From Candidatus Pelagibacterales bacterium (GTDB taxonomy: Bacteria; Pseudomonadota; Alphaproteobacteria; Pelagibacterales; AG-422-B15): a stretch of DNA of 38,536 bases. Of this stretch, positions 12,473-19,367 are shown in pieces (the stretch's first letter is position 1; each line of letters begins with the position of its first letter). The notes below the pieces were generated by a model. That model was not told where the DNA came from. It saw nothing but the letters and a program-made list of their open reading frames with translations, and made no database searches. Both the position numbers and the translations under genes were made by a program. The stretch lies in contig JADHQX010000001.1 in the NCBI GenBank assembly GCA_016777745.1, positions 1-38,536 of the forward strand. The letters are read 5' to 3'.

Positions 12473-12517
12473 GCTTCCGAAAGGGGCAAGTTCATCTTTC
12501 TTAAAAGGAGAAAACTT
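12473..12517 (+). promoter_or_regulatory. Possible RNA thermometer in hsp20 leader
   Basis: Two hairpins end the leader. The first, GCTTCC-GAAA-GGGGC, has a GAAA tetraloop and a bulge. The second pairs TTTCTT (12497-12502) with AGGAGA (12506-12511) across AAA, covering the Shine-Dalgarno site in a weak U-G-containing stem. This is the style of ROSE or fourU thermometers, which commonly control small heat-shock genes. Inferred from pairing by eye. Confidence 0.4.
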
Positions 12518-12907
12518 ATGAATGCAGTAAATCTTGAAAAATTCTTTGTCGGTTTCGACAATTTAGTTAACAGCCCGTTATATACTCAACAGGCACCAGA
12601 ATATCCTCGTTATAACATTGAAAAAGTAGAAAATGGCTATATAGTTGAAGTAGCTGTTCCAGGATGGAACAAAACCCAAATTTCAGTGAACGTTCACAAA
12701 AATATTCTTACCATTAAAGGCGAGAAAAAAGAGAATAACGAAGGTAGAGGCTGGGTGCACAAAGGTATATCAGGAAAAAGTTTTGAGAAGCATCTAAAGC
12801 TTGACAATGCCTTAGAGGTCTCTTCTGCTTCCATGGAAAACGGAATGTTAAAAATAGACCTATCGTATTCGCCCTCTAGTAAGCCCACATCAATACCTAT
12901 TGGGTAA
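12518..12907 (+). CDS. Small heat-shock protein Hsp20 (129 aa)
   Basis: An alpha-crystallin domain spans about residues 33-125: NIEKVENGYIVEVAVPGWNK, ISVNVHKNILTIKGEKK, and a C-terminal strand pattern with GMLKIDLSYS. The tail SIPIG supplies the I-x-I-type motif that docks in oligomers. Length is close to IbpA (137 aa). ATP-independent holdases of this type are frequent in marine T4-like and other phages, where a role in folding or stabilising phage or host proteins is assumed. AAAGGAG precedes the ATG. Confidence 0.9.
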   Translation: MNAVNLEKFFVGFDNLVNSPLYTQQAPEYPRYNIEKVENGYIVEVAVPGWNKTQISVNVHKNILTIKGEKKENNEGRGWVHKGISGKSFEKHLKLDNALEVSSASMENGMLKIDLSYSPSSKPTSIPIG

Positions 12908-12919
12908 CTTGGAGATTCA

Positions 12920-13030
12920 ATGAAGAACTTCGTAAAAGAAAAGTGGGGTGTACTTGAGGCTGTATTTCAAATTGTAGTGTGCGTAACAGCACCACTAGCA
13001 TATATGGCTGTAAGCTACGCTTCCGCTTAG
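12920..13030 (+). CDS. Small membrane protein (36 aa)
   Basis: ATG at 12920, TAG at 13028-13030. MKNFVKEKWGVLEAVFQIVV begins a protein with one hydrophobic segment through VCVTAPLAYMAV. TTGGAGATT lies just upstream. It is co-transcribed with hsp20 and followed at once by a terminator. Function unknown. Confidence 0.55.
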   Translation: MKNFVKEKWGVLEAVFQIVVCVTAPLAYMAVSYASA

Positions 13031-13037
13031 AAACGGT

Positions 13038-13065
13038 AAGCCGGGCAGAAATGTCCGGCTTTTTT
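13038..13065 (+). terminator. Intrinsic terminator
   Basis: AAGCCGGGCA and TGTCCGGCTT form a 10-bp stem (one G-T pair) closed by a GAAA tetraloop (13048-13051), followed by a T run. Ends the hsp20 unit. No consensus promoter is seen between here and 14966, so the next genes may depend on readthrough. Confidence 0.85.
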
Positions 13066-13069
13066 ATCA

Positions 13070-13699
13070 ATGAAAATACCTCTAAAGTATCGTAACAAAC
13101 CGGCTATTCTTGTAGCTACAGGCCCTTCTCTGACTGAAGAGGTGGTAGAGACTATAAGACCCTATAAGAATGATTTCATTATTTTTGGTTGTAATGATTC
13201 TTATAGGCTAGTAGATTATTTAGACCTTCATTATGCTTGCGATAAAGCTTGGTGGGATCTACACGCAAAACCTTTTAGAGAAAAATATCCAGACTTAGAG
13301 GCTTACACACAAGCAGAGGAGTATAGAGACTCTGAGTTTAACTTAAATATAGTAGAAGGAAAACATGCTAGAAGTTTGAGCACAGATTCTAGTATTATAC
13401 ATTGGGGCAGTAATTCAGGTTATCAGTTGTTAAACATAGCATTTTTAATGGGTTGTTCGAAGTTCTTGCTTGTTGGTTATAATATGCAAAAGATAGGCGG
13501 AGTAAGACATTTCTTTGGAGAACATCCAGACGGATTAAGTAAGAACAGTCCGTACCCTAAATTTTTATCCGCGTTTGATAGTATAGAAGAGCCTATACGA
13601 AATATAGTAGTTAACTGTACCCCAAACAGTGTATTAACAACCTTTAGAAAAGGTAACTTAAAAGAGGAATTAGAGAATGTTAGTATCAGAAGAATATAG
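13070..13699 (+). CDS. DUF115/MptE-like protein (209 aa)
   Basis: The opening PAILVATGPSLTEEVVETIR is the GxGPSL-type nucleotide-binding motif of DUF115/MptE-like and GT42-like proteins. It is followed by DFIIFGCNDSYRLVDYLDLH and, later, SGYQLLNIAFLMGCSKFLLV. Members act as pyrophosphokinases or sugar-nucleotide transferases; phage versions are unassigned and sometimes carry the odd label norphogenetic protein. It starts just after a terminator and overlaps the methyltransferase gene by 23 nt, so the two may modify the same glycan or cell-surface target. That link is inferred. Confidence 0.6.
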   Translation: MKIPLKYRNKPAILVATGPSLTEEVVETIRPYKNDFIIFGCNDSYRLVDYLDLHYACDKAWWDLHAKPFREKYPDLEAYTQAEEYRDSEFNLNIVEGKHARSLSTDSSIIHWGSNSGYQLLNIAFLMGCSKFLLVGYNMQKIGGVRHFFGEHPDGLSKNSPYPKFLSAFDSIEEPIRNIVVNCTPNSVLTTFRKGNLKEELENVSIRRI

Positions 13700-14198
13700 A
13701 AAAACATTAGAAGATACACATAGAGAAACCAACCATTCCTGGGGTCAGACAGCTCCTTTATATACTGGAGGCATACTAACTTATATGCAGCAGAATAACT
13801 TTGAAGAAGTTCTTGATTACGGCTCTGCTCATGGTAGTTTTAGAAAGTCTTTAAATAATCCTAATATAGATGTTACGGAATATGATCCGGGATACCCCGA
13901 TAAAGCAAGTACTAATATACCTAAAAAGTTTCTTGTCTGCATAGATGTTTTAGAGCATGTTGAGCCTTCATTGATAGATGATGTTTTAGAAGACATTCAA
14001 AGGTGTACCCTTGAGAAAGCTTTCCTAACTATTGCATGTTACCCTGCTAGACAGATACTATCAGATGGGAGAAATGCCCATCTTATTGTAGAGTCTCCCA
14101 CATGGTGGAAGGAGAAAATTTTAAAACTCTTCGATATAGAATCAGAAGATTTTGCTCGAAGAACACTTGTAGTATTTGTTAAACCTAAGGAAAAGTAA
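13677..14198 (+). CDS. SAM-dependent methyltransferase, class I (173 aa)
   Basis: Motif I is present as EVLDYGSAHGSFRKSL (residues about 37-52), an acidic motif II residue in VTEYDPG, and the post-motif KKFLVCIDVLEHVEPSLIDD, typical of Rossmann-fold methyltransferases of the small-molecule or sugar type. No DNA-methylase motif IV (DPPY/NPPY) was seen, so a DNA target is unlikely. It overlaps the DUF115-like gene by 23 nt, suggesting the two act together. The substrate is unknown. Confidence 0.75.
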   Translation: MLVSEEYRKTLEDTHRETNHSWGQTAPLYTGGILTYMQQNNFEEVLDYGSAHGSFRKSLNNPNIDVTEYDPGYPDKASTNIPKKFLVCIDVLEHVEPSLIDDVLEDIQRCTLEKAFLTIACYPARQILSDGRNAHLIVESPTWWKEKILKLFDIESEDFARRTLVVFVKPKEK

Positions 14199-14333
14199 AT
14201 GAAACAAACTAACTTAAACTTCCCTAAAGACACTAACCAGCCACCCTATAATGGGCAGTTCTGGTGCCATATTCGGCAATCCTTTCAGGGTTGGACCGAC
14301 CATATTAATTTTTATAAGATTAAGAATCTGTGA
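14199..14333 (+). CDS. Hypothetical protein (44 aa)
   Basis: The ATG follows the methyltransferase stop directly (TAAATG). Its TGA overlaps the GTG start of the glutaredoxin gene (GTGA). The product is polar, with aromatic residues (NGQFWCHIRQSFQGWTDHIN). No family recognised. Junctions on both sides support it as a real coupled gene. Confidence 0.6.
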   Translation: MKQTNLNFPKDTNQPPYNGQFWCHIRQSFQGWTDHINFYKIKNL

Positions 14334-14554
14334 TAGAAATTTATGGAAAAATGGATTGCAACTATTGTGTAGAAGCACAGAACGTATGTAAAACCCTCAA
14401 GCTAGATTATAAATACTATCACTTGGACGATCACTACACTATTATGGAACTCTGGGCAAAGGTTAAGTTTAAAACCTTTCCTCAGATTTTTGTAGATGAT
14501 GTATGTATCGGAGGGTTTGACGAACTAATGGAATACACCAATGGAATTGAATAA
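14330..14554 (+). CDS. grx: Glutaredoxin (74 aa)
   Basis: Thioredoxin-fold pattern: IEIYGKMDCNYCVEAQNVCK with a CxxC active site (CNYC, Pro replaced by Asn), the cis-Pro segment FKTFPQIFVDD, and the GGFDELMEY helix for glutathione binding. GTG start overlapping the upstream stop. It probably reduces the class I ribonucleotide reductase encoded at 33071-35791, which has a C-terminal CxxC. Slightly shorter than E. coli Grx1 (85 aa). Confidence 0.88.
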   Translation: MIEIYGKMDCNYCVEAQNVCKTLKLDYKYYHLDDHYTIMELWAKVKFKTFPQIFVDDVCIGGFDELMEYTNGIE

Positions 14555-14792
14555 GTTGAAACAATTAGTAATTACTATGGAAGAATGTGGTGAATTAATT
14601 CGTGCCTGCTCTAAAGTGTTAAGACACGGAACTGAAGAGGATCCTAAGTATCTACAAAATCTTACTGAAGAAATAGCAGATGTCATCGCTATGACACGCG
14701 TCCTTAGAACATCTTACCGTATAGATAGTAGTACCCTAGAAGATTTAGTTCAGAAAAGACTGACAAAAATGAAGCAGCAGGATTATGCGTAA
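14541..14792 (+). CDS. MazG-like pyrophosphohydrolase (83 aa)
   Basis: Short all-alpha NTP-PPase: LVITMEECGELIRACSKVLR (ExxE pair) and LTEEIADVIAMTRVLRTSY (second ExxD pair), giving the four acidic Mg ligands. It overlaps the glutaredoxin end by 14 nt and its TAA overlaps the next small gene. Distinct in sequence and size from the MazG-like protein at 11205-11537, so not a recent duplicate. Likely acts on nucleotide pools or alarmones. Confidence 0.75.
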   Translation: MELNKLKQLVITMEECGELIRACSKVLRHGTEEDPKYLQNLTEEIADVIAMTRVLRTSYRIDSSTLEDLVQKRLTKMKQQDYA

Positions 14793-14946
14793 GCTAATAA
14801 CAATCTGGAAGTTTGCAATCGGTTCTTTTAGTGACGACAAAACAGAGGGCTACGACAATCACGTTATGATATTTCGCAGCATTCTCGTTCTAGTAAACTT
14901 TGTTACCTGCTTCTTCATAATTGCTAATACACTGCGTCACTGGTAG
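14785..14946 (+). CDS. Small membrane protein (53 aa)
   Basis: ATG at 14785 inside the last codons of the MazG-like gene, TAG at 14944-14946. A polar, amphipathic N-terminus (MRKLITIWKFAIGSFSDDKT) is followed by one membrane helix (ILVLVNFVTCFFIIANTL). No family assigned. Overlap with the upstream gene and the clear topology support it. Confidence 0.6.
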   Translation: MRKLITIWKFAIGSFSDDKTEGYDNHVMIFRSILVLVNFVTCFFIIANTLRHW

Positions 14947-14965
14947 TTGAGGGCAAAAATAAATC

Positions 14966-14994
14966 TTGACATTTTTTTCTTCTGCTGTTATAAT
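14966..14994 (+). promoter_or_regulatory. Sigma-70-type promoter, rightward
   Basis: TTGACA (14966-14971), 17-bp spacer, TATAAT (14989-14994), with AATAAATC before the -35. Predicted start about 15001, 20 nt before the ATG at 15021. Confidence 0.85.
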
Positions 14995-15020
14995 AATGGA
15001 AATTGTGAAAAGAGTGTGTT

Positions 15021-15623
15021 ATGAATTTATTTTATCTTGACGACGACCTTGACCGTTGTGCCGAGTTCCATGTCGACAAACACATTGTTAAAATGCCTTT
15101 AGAAGTAGCTCAGATATTGTGTACCTCAGTCTGGATTGACGAGTACCTTGGCTTTGTGCCTCGCGCACTTGACAAGAATGAACGAGACTATCTTAACGGT
15201 CTAAAGTCAGAAATCAAACATCTTCCACCAGAGGAAAGACCTTTGACCCCCTATCTACCAATGATGTATAATCATCCTTGTACGATATGGGCTCGCTCCT
15301 CTCTCGACAATCATGAGTGGACTCACTGCTATGGTAATGCTCTTAACGAAGAGTATCGTTACCGTTACGGAAAAGATCATAAGTCTATAGCCCAAGTAGT
15401 AAATAACCTACCAGAACCTCAAAGAATGGAGCGTGTGGGTTTTACTACTTTCGGGTTGGCTATGCCAGACGAACTAAAAGATTATGACGACCCAGTAGAA
15501 TCTTATCGACGCTACTATCACCTTGACAAAGCTACTTTTGCAAGCTGGAAGTATAGAGACAAGCCTTACTGGTGGGATGAAGATTTTGCAGATTATCAAC
15601 AACGAATTACGAGGGCAGCATAA
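15021..15623 (+). CDS. Conserved phage protein of unknown function (200 aa)
   Basis: Begins MNLFYLDDDLDRCAEFHVDK followed by HIVKMPLEVAQILCTSVW, a strongly patterned opening (xLDxDxxxxAxxHxDKHxVKMxLExAQxLCT) that I recall from many phage and algal-virus proteins. A middle part with YNHPCTIWARSSLDNHEWT and a C-terminus with YRRYYHLDKATFASWKYRDK complete the family look. Conserved His, Asp, Lys and Cys residues suggest an enzyme, but the activity is not known to me. First gene after the promoter at 14966; abuts a DNA-binding regulator. Confidence 0.7.
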   Translation: MNLFYLDDDLDRCAEFHVDKHIVKMPLEVAQILCTSVWIDEYLGFVPRALDKNERDYLNGLKSEIKHLPPEERPLTPYLPMMYNHPCTIWARSSLDNHEWTHCYGNALNEEYRYRYGKDHKSIAQVVNNLPEPQRMERVGFTTFGLAMPDELKDYDDPVESYRRYYHLDKATFASWKYRDKPYWWDEDFADYQQRITRAA

Positions 15624-16271
15624 ATGAGAAGAGGTATTAAAAAACAAGAAGGAGAAAATCTAACTGATGCAAACATTAAAAAGGTTATACGACTTTTGTC
15701 AGCGGAAAAGCCGATTACAAAAAAAGAAGCGTGTAGTATTCTTAATATTAGCTATAATACCAGTCGCCTTTCTAAAGTTATTGAAGATTATGAGAGCGAC
15801 CAAGAGTACCGAAGAACCCGAAAAGCACAGAAGCGTGGCAGACCCGCTGACAATGCTGAAATTGCAGAAATCGTAGAGTCTTACCTTACGGGAGAAAGCT
15901 TTACCGATATTGCTAGAAGAATCTTTCGCTCTGTTGCTTTTGTAAAAACTATCGTTGAGAAACTGGGAGTCCCAGGAAGGGTCGCTGGTGATGAACGATA
16001 TGAAATGGAATACTTGCCAGACGAGTGTGTATCCGATAGCTTTGCCGTTGGAGAGGTTGCTTGGTCGGCCAAGTACCACACTTCGTGTGAAGTAATGGCA
16101 ACTCTTGACGCCACACACGAACAAGGCTACGGCCCCTGTTATCGTGTGTGGATAAGAGAGGTTAGTAACGAGGACAATCTTGGGGGAGGCTATAATGCTT
16201 TTGTTCCCGCGTATGACCTCGGTAAATTGGAGCATTTGAAAACTTATGGAATCAATACCGCTAGAGTTTAG
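15624..16271 (+). CDS. Helix-turn-helix DNA-binding protein (215 aa)
   Basis: Two helix-turn-helix-like regions are visible. One is at about residues 30-50 (ITKKEACSILNISYNTSRLS). The other is at about 75-105, after a basic, AT-hook-like KRGRPADN (AEIVESYLTGESFTDIARRI). The C-terminal half is a beta-rich domain of unknown type. It starts directly at the stop of the previous gene (TAAATG). Probably a phage transcription regulator; its operator is unknown. Confidence 0.65.
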   Translation: MRRGIKKQEGENLTDANIKKVIRLLSAEKPITKKEACSILNISYNTSRLSKVIEDYESDQEYRRTRKAQKRGRPADNAEIAEIVESYLTGESFTDIARRIFRSVAFVKTIVEKLGVPGRVAGDERYEMEYLPDECVSDSFAVGEVAWSAKYHTSCEVMATLDATHEQGYGPCYRVWIREVSNEDNLGGGYNAFVPAYDLGKLEHLKTYGINTARV

Positions 16272-16518
16272 TTATTATGCCATATTTTGTTTAACAACCG
16301 CCCTTTGTATAATCTACCTCAATGTAAAAGCATTTCGAGAAGTAGGTTTCAGGTGGAACTTTATGGGCGGTCTCATTTATTATGGAACCACAATACCTGT
16401 AGTATTAGTGGGTGCTCCCGCATTTTTCATTGTTTTTATCTTTAGAAGCGATGTTTATTACGAAAGTTTAATTAACTATATCACCGAAATATATGTTGAC
16501 TCAGATGACGAAAGCTAG
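16246..16518 (+). CDS. Membrane protein (90 aa)
   Basis: Two or three hydrophobic segments: YYAIFCLTTALCIIYLNV near the start, GGLIYYGTTIPVVLVGAP and FFIVFIFRSD in the middle. A polar acidic tail contains the -35 box of the next promoter. It overlaps the regulator gene by 26 nt. No family recognised. Confidence 0.55.
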   Translation: MESIPLEFSYYAIFCLTTALCIIYLNVKAFREVGFRWNFMGGLIYYGTTIPVVLVGAPAFFIVFIFRSDVYYESLINYITEIYVDSDDES

Positions 16519-16524
16519 TATAAT
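16496..16524 (+). promoter_or_regulatory. Sigma-70-type promoter, rightward
   Basis: TTGACT (16496-16501), 17-bp spacer, TATAAT (16519-16524), then ATG. Lies over the end of the membrane protein gene; the -35 extension is weaker than in the others. Predicted start about 16531, leader of about 100 nt to the ATG at 16632. Confidence 0.75.
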
Positions 16525-16631
16525 ATGTTTTTGAAATTGAGGAAAGTATGGGATATAATTTTTACATGCGACAACTTGAAGCGACTGGCAATGCTGCCGG
16601 TCTACCTTTTAAACCAAACAGGAGAAAGAAA

Positions 16632-16994
16632 ATGGCGTGGACTGACGAATCCAAGCAACAGGCAATTGATGCCTACACAAGTGAAGAACCAACTCCAGAG
16701 AACTCTATGGAGATTGTAAAAGCTATCGCAGAAGACATGGGTGAGAGCCCTAATGGTGTGCGAATGATTCTAACCAAAGCTGGAGTATATGTCAAGAAGA
16801 CTCCTGCTGCTTCTAGTGGCGGTGCTAAAGCCGCTTCAACTGGCGGAACTCGAATCAGCAAAGCTGCCGCACAGGAAGCACTCACAGCAGCTCTTAATGA
16901 TGCTGGTGTAGCTATTGATGAGGATATTGTTTCAAAGCTCACTGGTAAAGCTGCACAATACTTCGCAGATGCTATGAATAAAGTAGCGTCTTAA
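16632..16994 (+). CDS. Small DNA-binding-like protein, related to D5-like protein (120 aa)
   Basis: The ATG at 16632 with AGGAGAAAG upstream is chosen over an in-frame ATG at 16548. The N-terminal domain (AWTDESKQQAIDAYTSEEPT, then GESPNGVRMILTKAGVYVKK) resembles the repeated helix-turn-helix units of the protein at 20125-20847 (KWTEERTASLTDFVGSESP; GKTARGVKTMLTRRGLTAS). An Ala/Gly/Ser-rich linker and a C-terminal helical domain follow. Probably a sequence-specific or architectural DNA-binding protein. Confidence 0.6.
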   Translation: MAWTDESKQQAIDAYTSEEPTPENSMEIVKAIAEDMGESPNGVRMILTKAGVYVKKTPAASSGGAKAASTGGTRISKAAAQEALTAALNDAGVAIDEDIVSKLTGKAAQYFADAMNKVAS

Positions 16995-16998
16995 AAGT

Positions 16999-17045
16999 CC
17001 CCACGGGGTTTGCTGCGCTTTGTCGCTCAGTCAAACCTCGTGAGG
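16999..17045 (+). other. Long imperfect stem-loop
   Basis: CCCCACGGGGTTTG (16999-17012) pairs with CAAACCTCGTGAGG (17032-17045) over 14 positions with one mismatch and one G-T pair. The loop contains a nested GCG/CGC stem. No T run follows, so it is not a simple terminator; RNA processing, mRNA stabilisation or attenuation is possible. It lies in the gap between two genes of one unit. Confidence 0.6.
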
Positions 17046-17114
17046 CAACCACTAATAGTCCAAAAATTACAACGACAAAAGAGGTTTTGCTCAATGTAAT
17101 ACTGGAGCTAATTA

Positions 17115-17378
17115 GTGAAAAAAGAAGAGCTAAAGAAGAAAGTAAATAGTGCTGGGGATGCAATTATAACTTACAGGAGTCCCAACTCCGGTAAGACAAA
17201 GTACAATGTATGTACGATTAACTTCAGCACGCCTTACATTCAAGACAAGAAAAATAGAGCGAAAGAAGATGATGATACTGTCCTAATGTTTTGTTGGGAC
17301 ACGGATTCTTTTCGCCTTATGAAAGCTGACAATGTTACCTCAGTCGTTCCCTTATCCACTGTGCTAAGGAATGAATGA
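17115..17378 (+). CDS. Hypothetical small beta-rich protein (87 aa)
   Basis: GTG start with TGGAG upstream. The core GDAIITYRSPNSGKTKYNVC matches the pattern of the 76-aa protein at 10978-11208, followed by VLMFCWDTDSFRLMKADNVT, which looks like an SH3-like barrel. It overlaps the next gene by 4 nt. Function unknown. Confidence 0.6.
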   Translation: MKKEELKKKVNSAGDAIITYRSPNSGKTKYNVCTINFSTPYIQDKKNRAKEDDDTVLMFCWDTDSFRLMKADNVTSVVPLSTVLRNE

Positions 17379-17656
17379 TGGAAGCATACTCGAAAATTAT
17401 CGTATCAGAACCTTATAGACAGGTTCGACTAACGGTGAATGAGTTTCGAGAGGAAGAGTATCTTCACTTTCGAGAATACTTTCTCGATTTTGATGAAGAG
17501 TGGAAGCCCTCTAATAAGGGTCTTTCTATACCTCTTGAAGTCGAAACCTCAAAAGAATTGTTTATTGCTATGGCGGAGATCTTGTCTCTAGCTGAAAGTA
17601 AACAAGTATTGGAGGAACATTTCGGAGAAACTATTCGAGACCTATATCAAAAATAG
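17375..17656 (+). CDS. Hypothetical protein (93 aa)
   Basis: ATGATG start overlapping the previous stop. Acidic alpha/beta protein: IIVSEPYRQVRLTVNEFREE, KGLSIPLEVETSKELFIAMA. No membrane segment or known motif. The second half looks helical. Ends just before the -35 of the ligase promoter. Confidence 0.6.
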   Translation: MMEAYSKIIVSEPYRQVRLTVNEFREEEYLHFREYFLDFDEEWKPSNKGLSIPLEVETSKELFIAMAEILSLAESKQVLEEHFGETIRDLYQK

Positions 17657-17659
17657 TTC

Positions 17660-17688
17660 TTGACATTTTAACGAAATGCCCTCATAAT
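17660..17688 (+). promoter_or_regulatory. Sigma-70-type promoter for the ligase N-terminal gene
   Basis: TTGACA (17660-17665), 17-bp spacer, CATAAT (17683-17688); AATAGTTC precedes the -35. The only family member with a non-consensus -10, so probably weaker. Start about 17695. Confidence 0.8.
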
Positions 17689-17712
17689 GTTCTTTTTAAA
17701 TCAAAGGTATTT

Positions 17713-18663
17713 ATGACTAATATGTTTATAGCCAAAGCAGCCAAAGCTTATTATGAGGGCAACCCCATAATTTCTGATGCTGAGTTTGATGTTCTTGCCG
17801 CAGACGCTGACTACGCTTTAGTAGGTTATAGTGACGAATTCTTTGAGTTCGATCATATGTATCCTATGTATAGCTTACAGAAAGTTTTTGTGGGTGAAGA
17901 ACATCCTCCTTACGACCACGCTACTGGAGCAACAGTAATCACACCCAAGTTAGATGGAGCAGCGGTTTCGCTGGGCTACTACGATGGTGAATTAGTGCTG
18001 GCTCTTACTCGGGGTAATGGTAAGAAGGGCAGAAATATTATGAATAAAGTTAAACATCTTGTCCCTACTAGCATTACTCGCAAGGGTGTTGTTCAGATTA
18101 CGGGAGAAGTTGTTGCCCCTGAGACTATTCCTAACGCTAGAAACTATGCTTCTGGTGCGTTGAATCTCAAGTCTGAAGAAGAGTTTCTCACTAGAGAAGT
18201 TCGATTCGTAGCTTATGATATTCAGCCTCGTGTGGAAAAGTTGTGGACGGAAGACATGTCGAATCTCTCTTCGGACAATTTCGATACTGTTCTTGCGTCT
18301 AACTGGGCAGGATACCCGCAGGATGGTCTAGTGTTCCGTGTTGACAACAATGCGAAATATGAAGAGATGGGTTACACCGCTCACCATCCTCGTGGTGCCT
18401 TTGCTTTGAAAGAAAGACCTCCAGGTGTCGTTACGCGACTACTTGATGTGATCTGGCAAGTGGGTAAATCCGGTGTGGTTTCCCCTGTTGCTATCCTAGA
18501 GCCTGTGCTTATTGGAGAAGCTACTGTTGGTCGTGCCACATTACATAATATGCGGTATATCAATGAGCTTAACCTTGAGATAGGTTGTACTGTCGAAGTA
18601 ATTCGATCCGGCGAAATTATACCAAGAGTCGTAAGGCGCGTGGAAGGGGAAATAAATGTTTGA
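17713..18663 (+). CDS. ligA: NAD+-dependent DNA ligase, N-terminal half: adenylation and OB domains (316 aa)
   Basis: Domain Ia is present in short form (YYEGNPIISDAEFDVL, NMN site). The nucleotidyltransferase core has motif I TPKLDGAAVSLGY with the nucleophile Lys (about residue 79), then LTRGNGKKGRN, ITGEVV, QDGLVFRVD and AFALKERP as motifs III to V. An OB-fold follows (VGKSGVVSPVAILEPV, ATLHNMRYINEL, EVIRSGEIIPRVV). It stops where the zinc finger should begin; the missing zinc, HhH and BRCT domains are encoded separately at 19368-20120. Full LigA is about 670 aa. The two products should act as a two-subunit ligase, as reported for T5-group phages. Confidence 0.88.
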   Translation: MTNMFIAKAAKAYYEGNPIISDAEFDVLAADADYALVGYSDEFFEFDHMYPMYSLQKVFVGEEHPPYDHATGATVITPKLDGAAVSLGYYDGELVLALTRGNGKKGRNIMNKVKHLVPTSITRKGVVQITGEVVAPETIPNARNYASGALNLKSEEEFLTREVRFVAYDIQPRVEKLWTEDMSNLSSDNFDTVLASNWAGYPQDGLVFRVDNNAKYEEMGYTAHHPRGAFALKERPPGVVTRLLDVIWQVGKSGVVSPVAILEPVLIGEATVGRATLHNMRYINELNLEIGCTVEVIRSGEIIPRVVRRVEGEINV

Positions 18664-18952
18664 TGATAGTATGGAAGACGAGAATATCTTTGGATGGATG
18701 GGTCTAAAAGACAATGGAAGTCATTATGTGTCAGCCACAGGCTTATATGATTATTTCTTTTCTATCGAAAAAGAAACTCGTGAGAAAATTCTAGAAGGTT
18801 GGATTGCTGCTTTAGAAGCATATCTTGAACCAGGATTTGAGAAACGAATAGAAGAGTCTGAAGGCGGTATTATCTATGTATCGGAGTCCTCGGAGTCCGT
18901 GGAAGATAAGCCTGTAGGAAATGTTATTCCTTTCCCTAAAATTATCAGATGA
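18656..18952 (+). CDS. Hypothetical acidic protein (98 aa)
   Basis: ATG overlapping the ligase stop by 8 nt. Acidic, largely helical (LYDYFFSIEKETREKILEGW; IAALEAYLEPGFEKRIEESE) with a Ser/Glu-rich linker and a short basic end (NVIPFPKIIR). No family recognised. Lies between the two ligase genes and overlaps the GIY-YIG-like gene by 4 nt. Confidence 0.6.
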   Translation: MFDDSMEDENIFGWMGLKDNGSHYVSATGLYDYFFSIEKETREKILEGWIAALEAYLEPGFEKRIEESEGGIIYVSESSESVEDKPVGNVIPFPKIIR

Positions 18953-19308
18953 GTGGAGTTTATAACCTCACTTATTTTCAGAATAATCCTGAAGAAGCTA
19001 CCCGCGAAGGGGTACTCTACTGCGTAGTATTAGTTAATAAACGTACTATGAAACGAGAATGTCTCAAGATAGGCATCGCTTCAGGAAAAAACTGGAAAGA
19101 CGTTTTGAGAAGGAGTCGTGGGTTTAATGGCTACGAGATTCGTATACAGAGAACTTACCACGACTCACTTTTTAATGTGTGGACGCTAGAACAAGCATTA
19201 CACGAAGAATACAAACAATTCAAGTATATACCCCAGCAAAAGTTCGGTGGATATACAGAGTGTTTTGAAATAAAGAAGGAGATTATTTTAGCTATTCCGA
19301 AAAAATAA
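18949..19308 (+). CDS. GIY-YIG-like nuclease domain protein (119 aa)
   Basis: The order of elements fits a T5orf172/GIY-YIG-type fold: GVLYCVVLVNKRTMKRE (GIY position), CLKIGIASGKNWKDVLRRS (K-I-G in place of YIG, then Arg), WTLEQALHEEYKQFKY (catalytic Glu position) and FGGYTECFEIKK near the end. The key Tyr of YIG is replaced by Lys, which is common in this branch. Such proteins are nicking or homing endonucleases, or DNA-processing factors. Its position between the two halves of the ligase is suggestive of past homing-type insertion. Activity unproven. Confidence 0.6.
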   Translation: MSGVYNLTYFQNNPEEATREGVLYCVVLVNKRTMKRECLKIGIASGKNWKDVLRRSRGFNGYEIRIQRTYHDSLFNVWTLEQALHEEYKQFKYIPQQKFGGYTECFEIKKEIILAIPKK

Positions 19309-19311
19309 TTC

Positions 19312-19340
19312 TTGACTTTTCAACTCAAACCCCGTATAAT
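19312..19340 (+). promoter_or_regulatory. Sigma-70-type promoter for the ligase C-terminal gene
   Basis: TTGACT (19312-19317), 17-bp spacer, TATAAT (19335-19340), then AT. AATAATTC precedes the -35. Start about 19347; gives the C-terminal ligase subunit its own transcript. Confidence 0.85.
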
Positions 19341-19367
19341 ATCTATTCAAATGTAGGAGAAAGTCTT

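Noticed and set aside
13677..14198. DNA methyltransferase for genome protection
   Set aside because: Motif I is present but no DPPY/NPPY or target-recognition region; the protein is too short for most DNA methylases.
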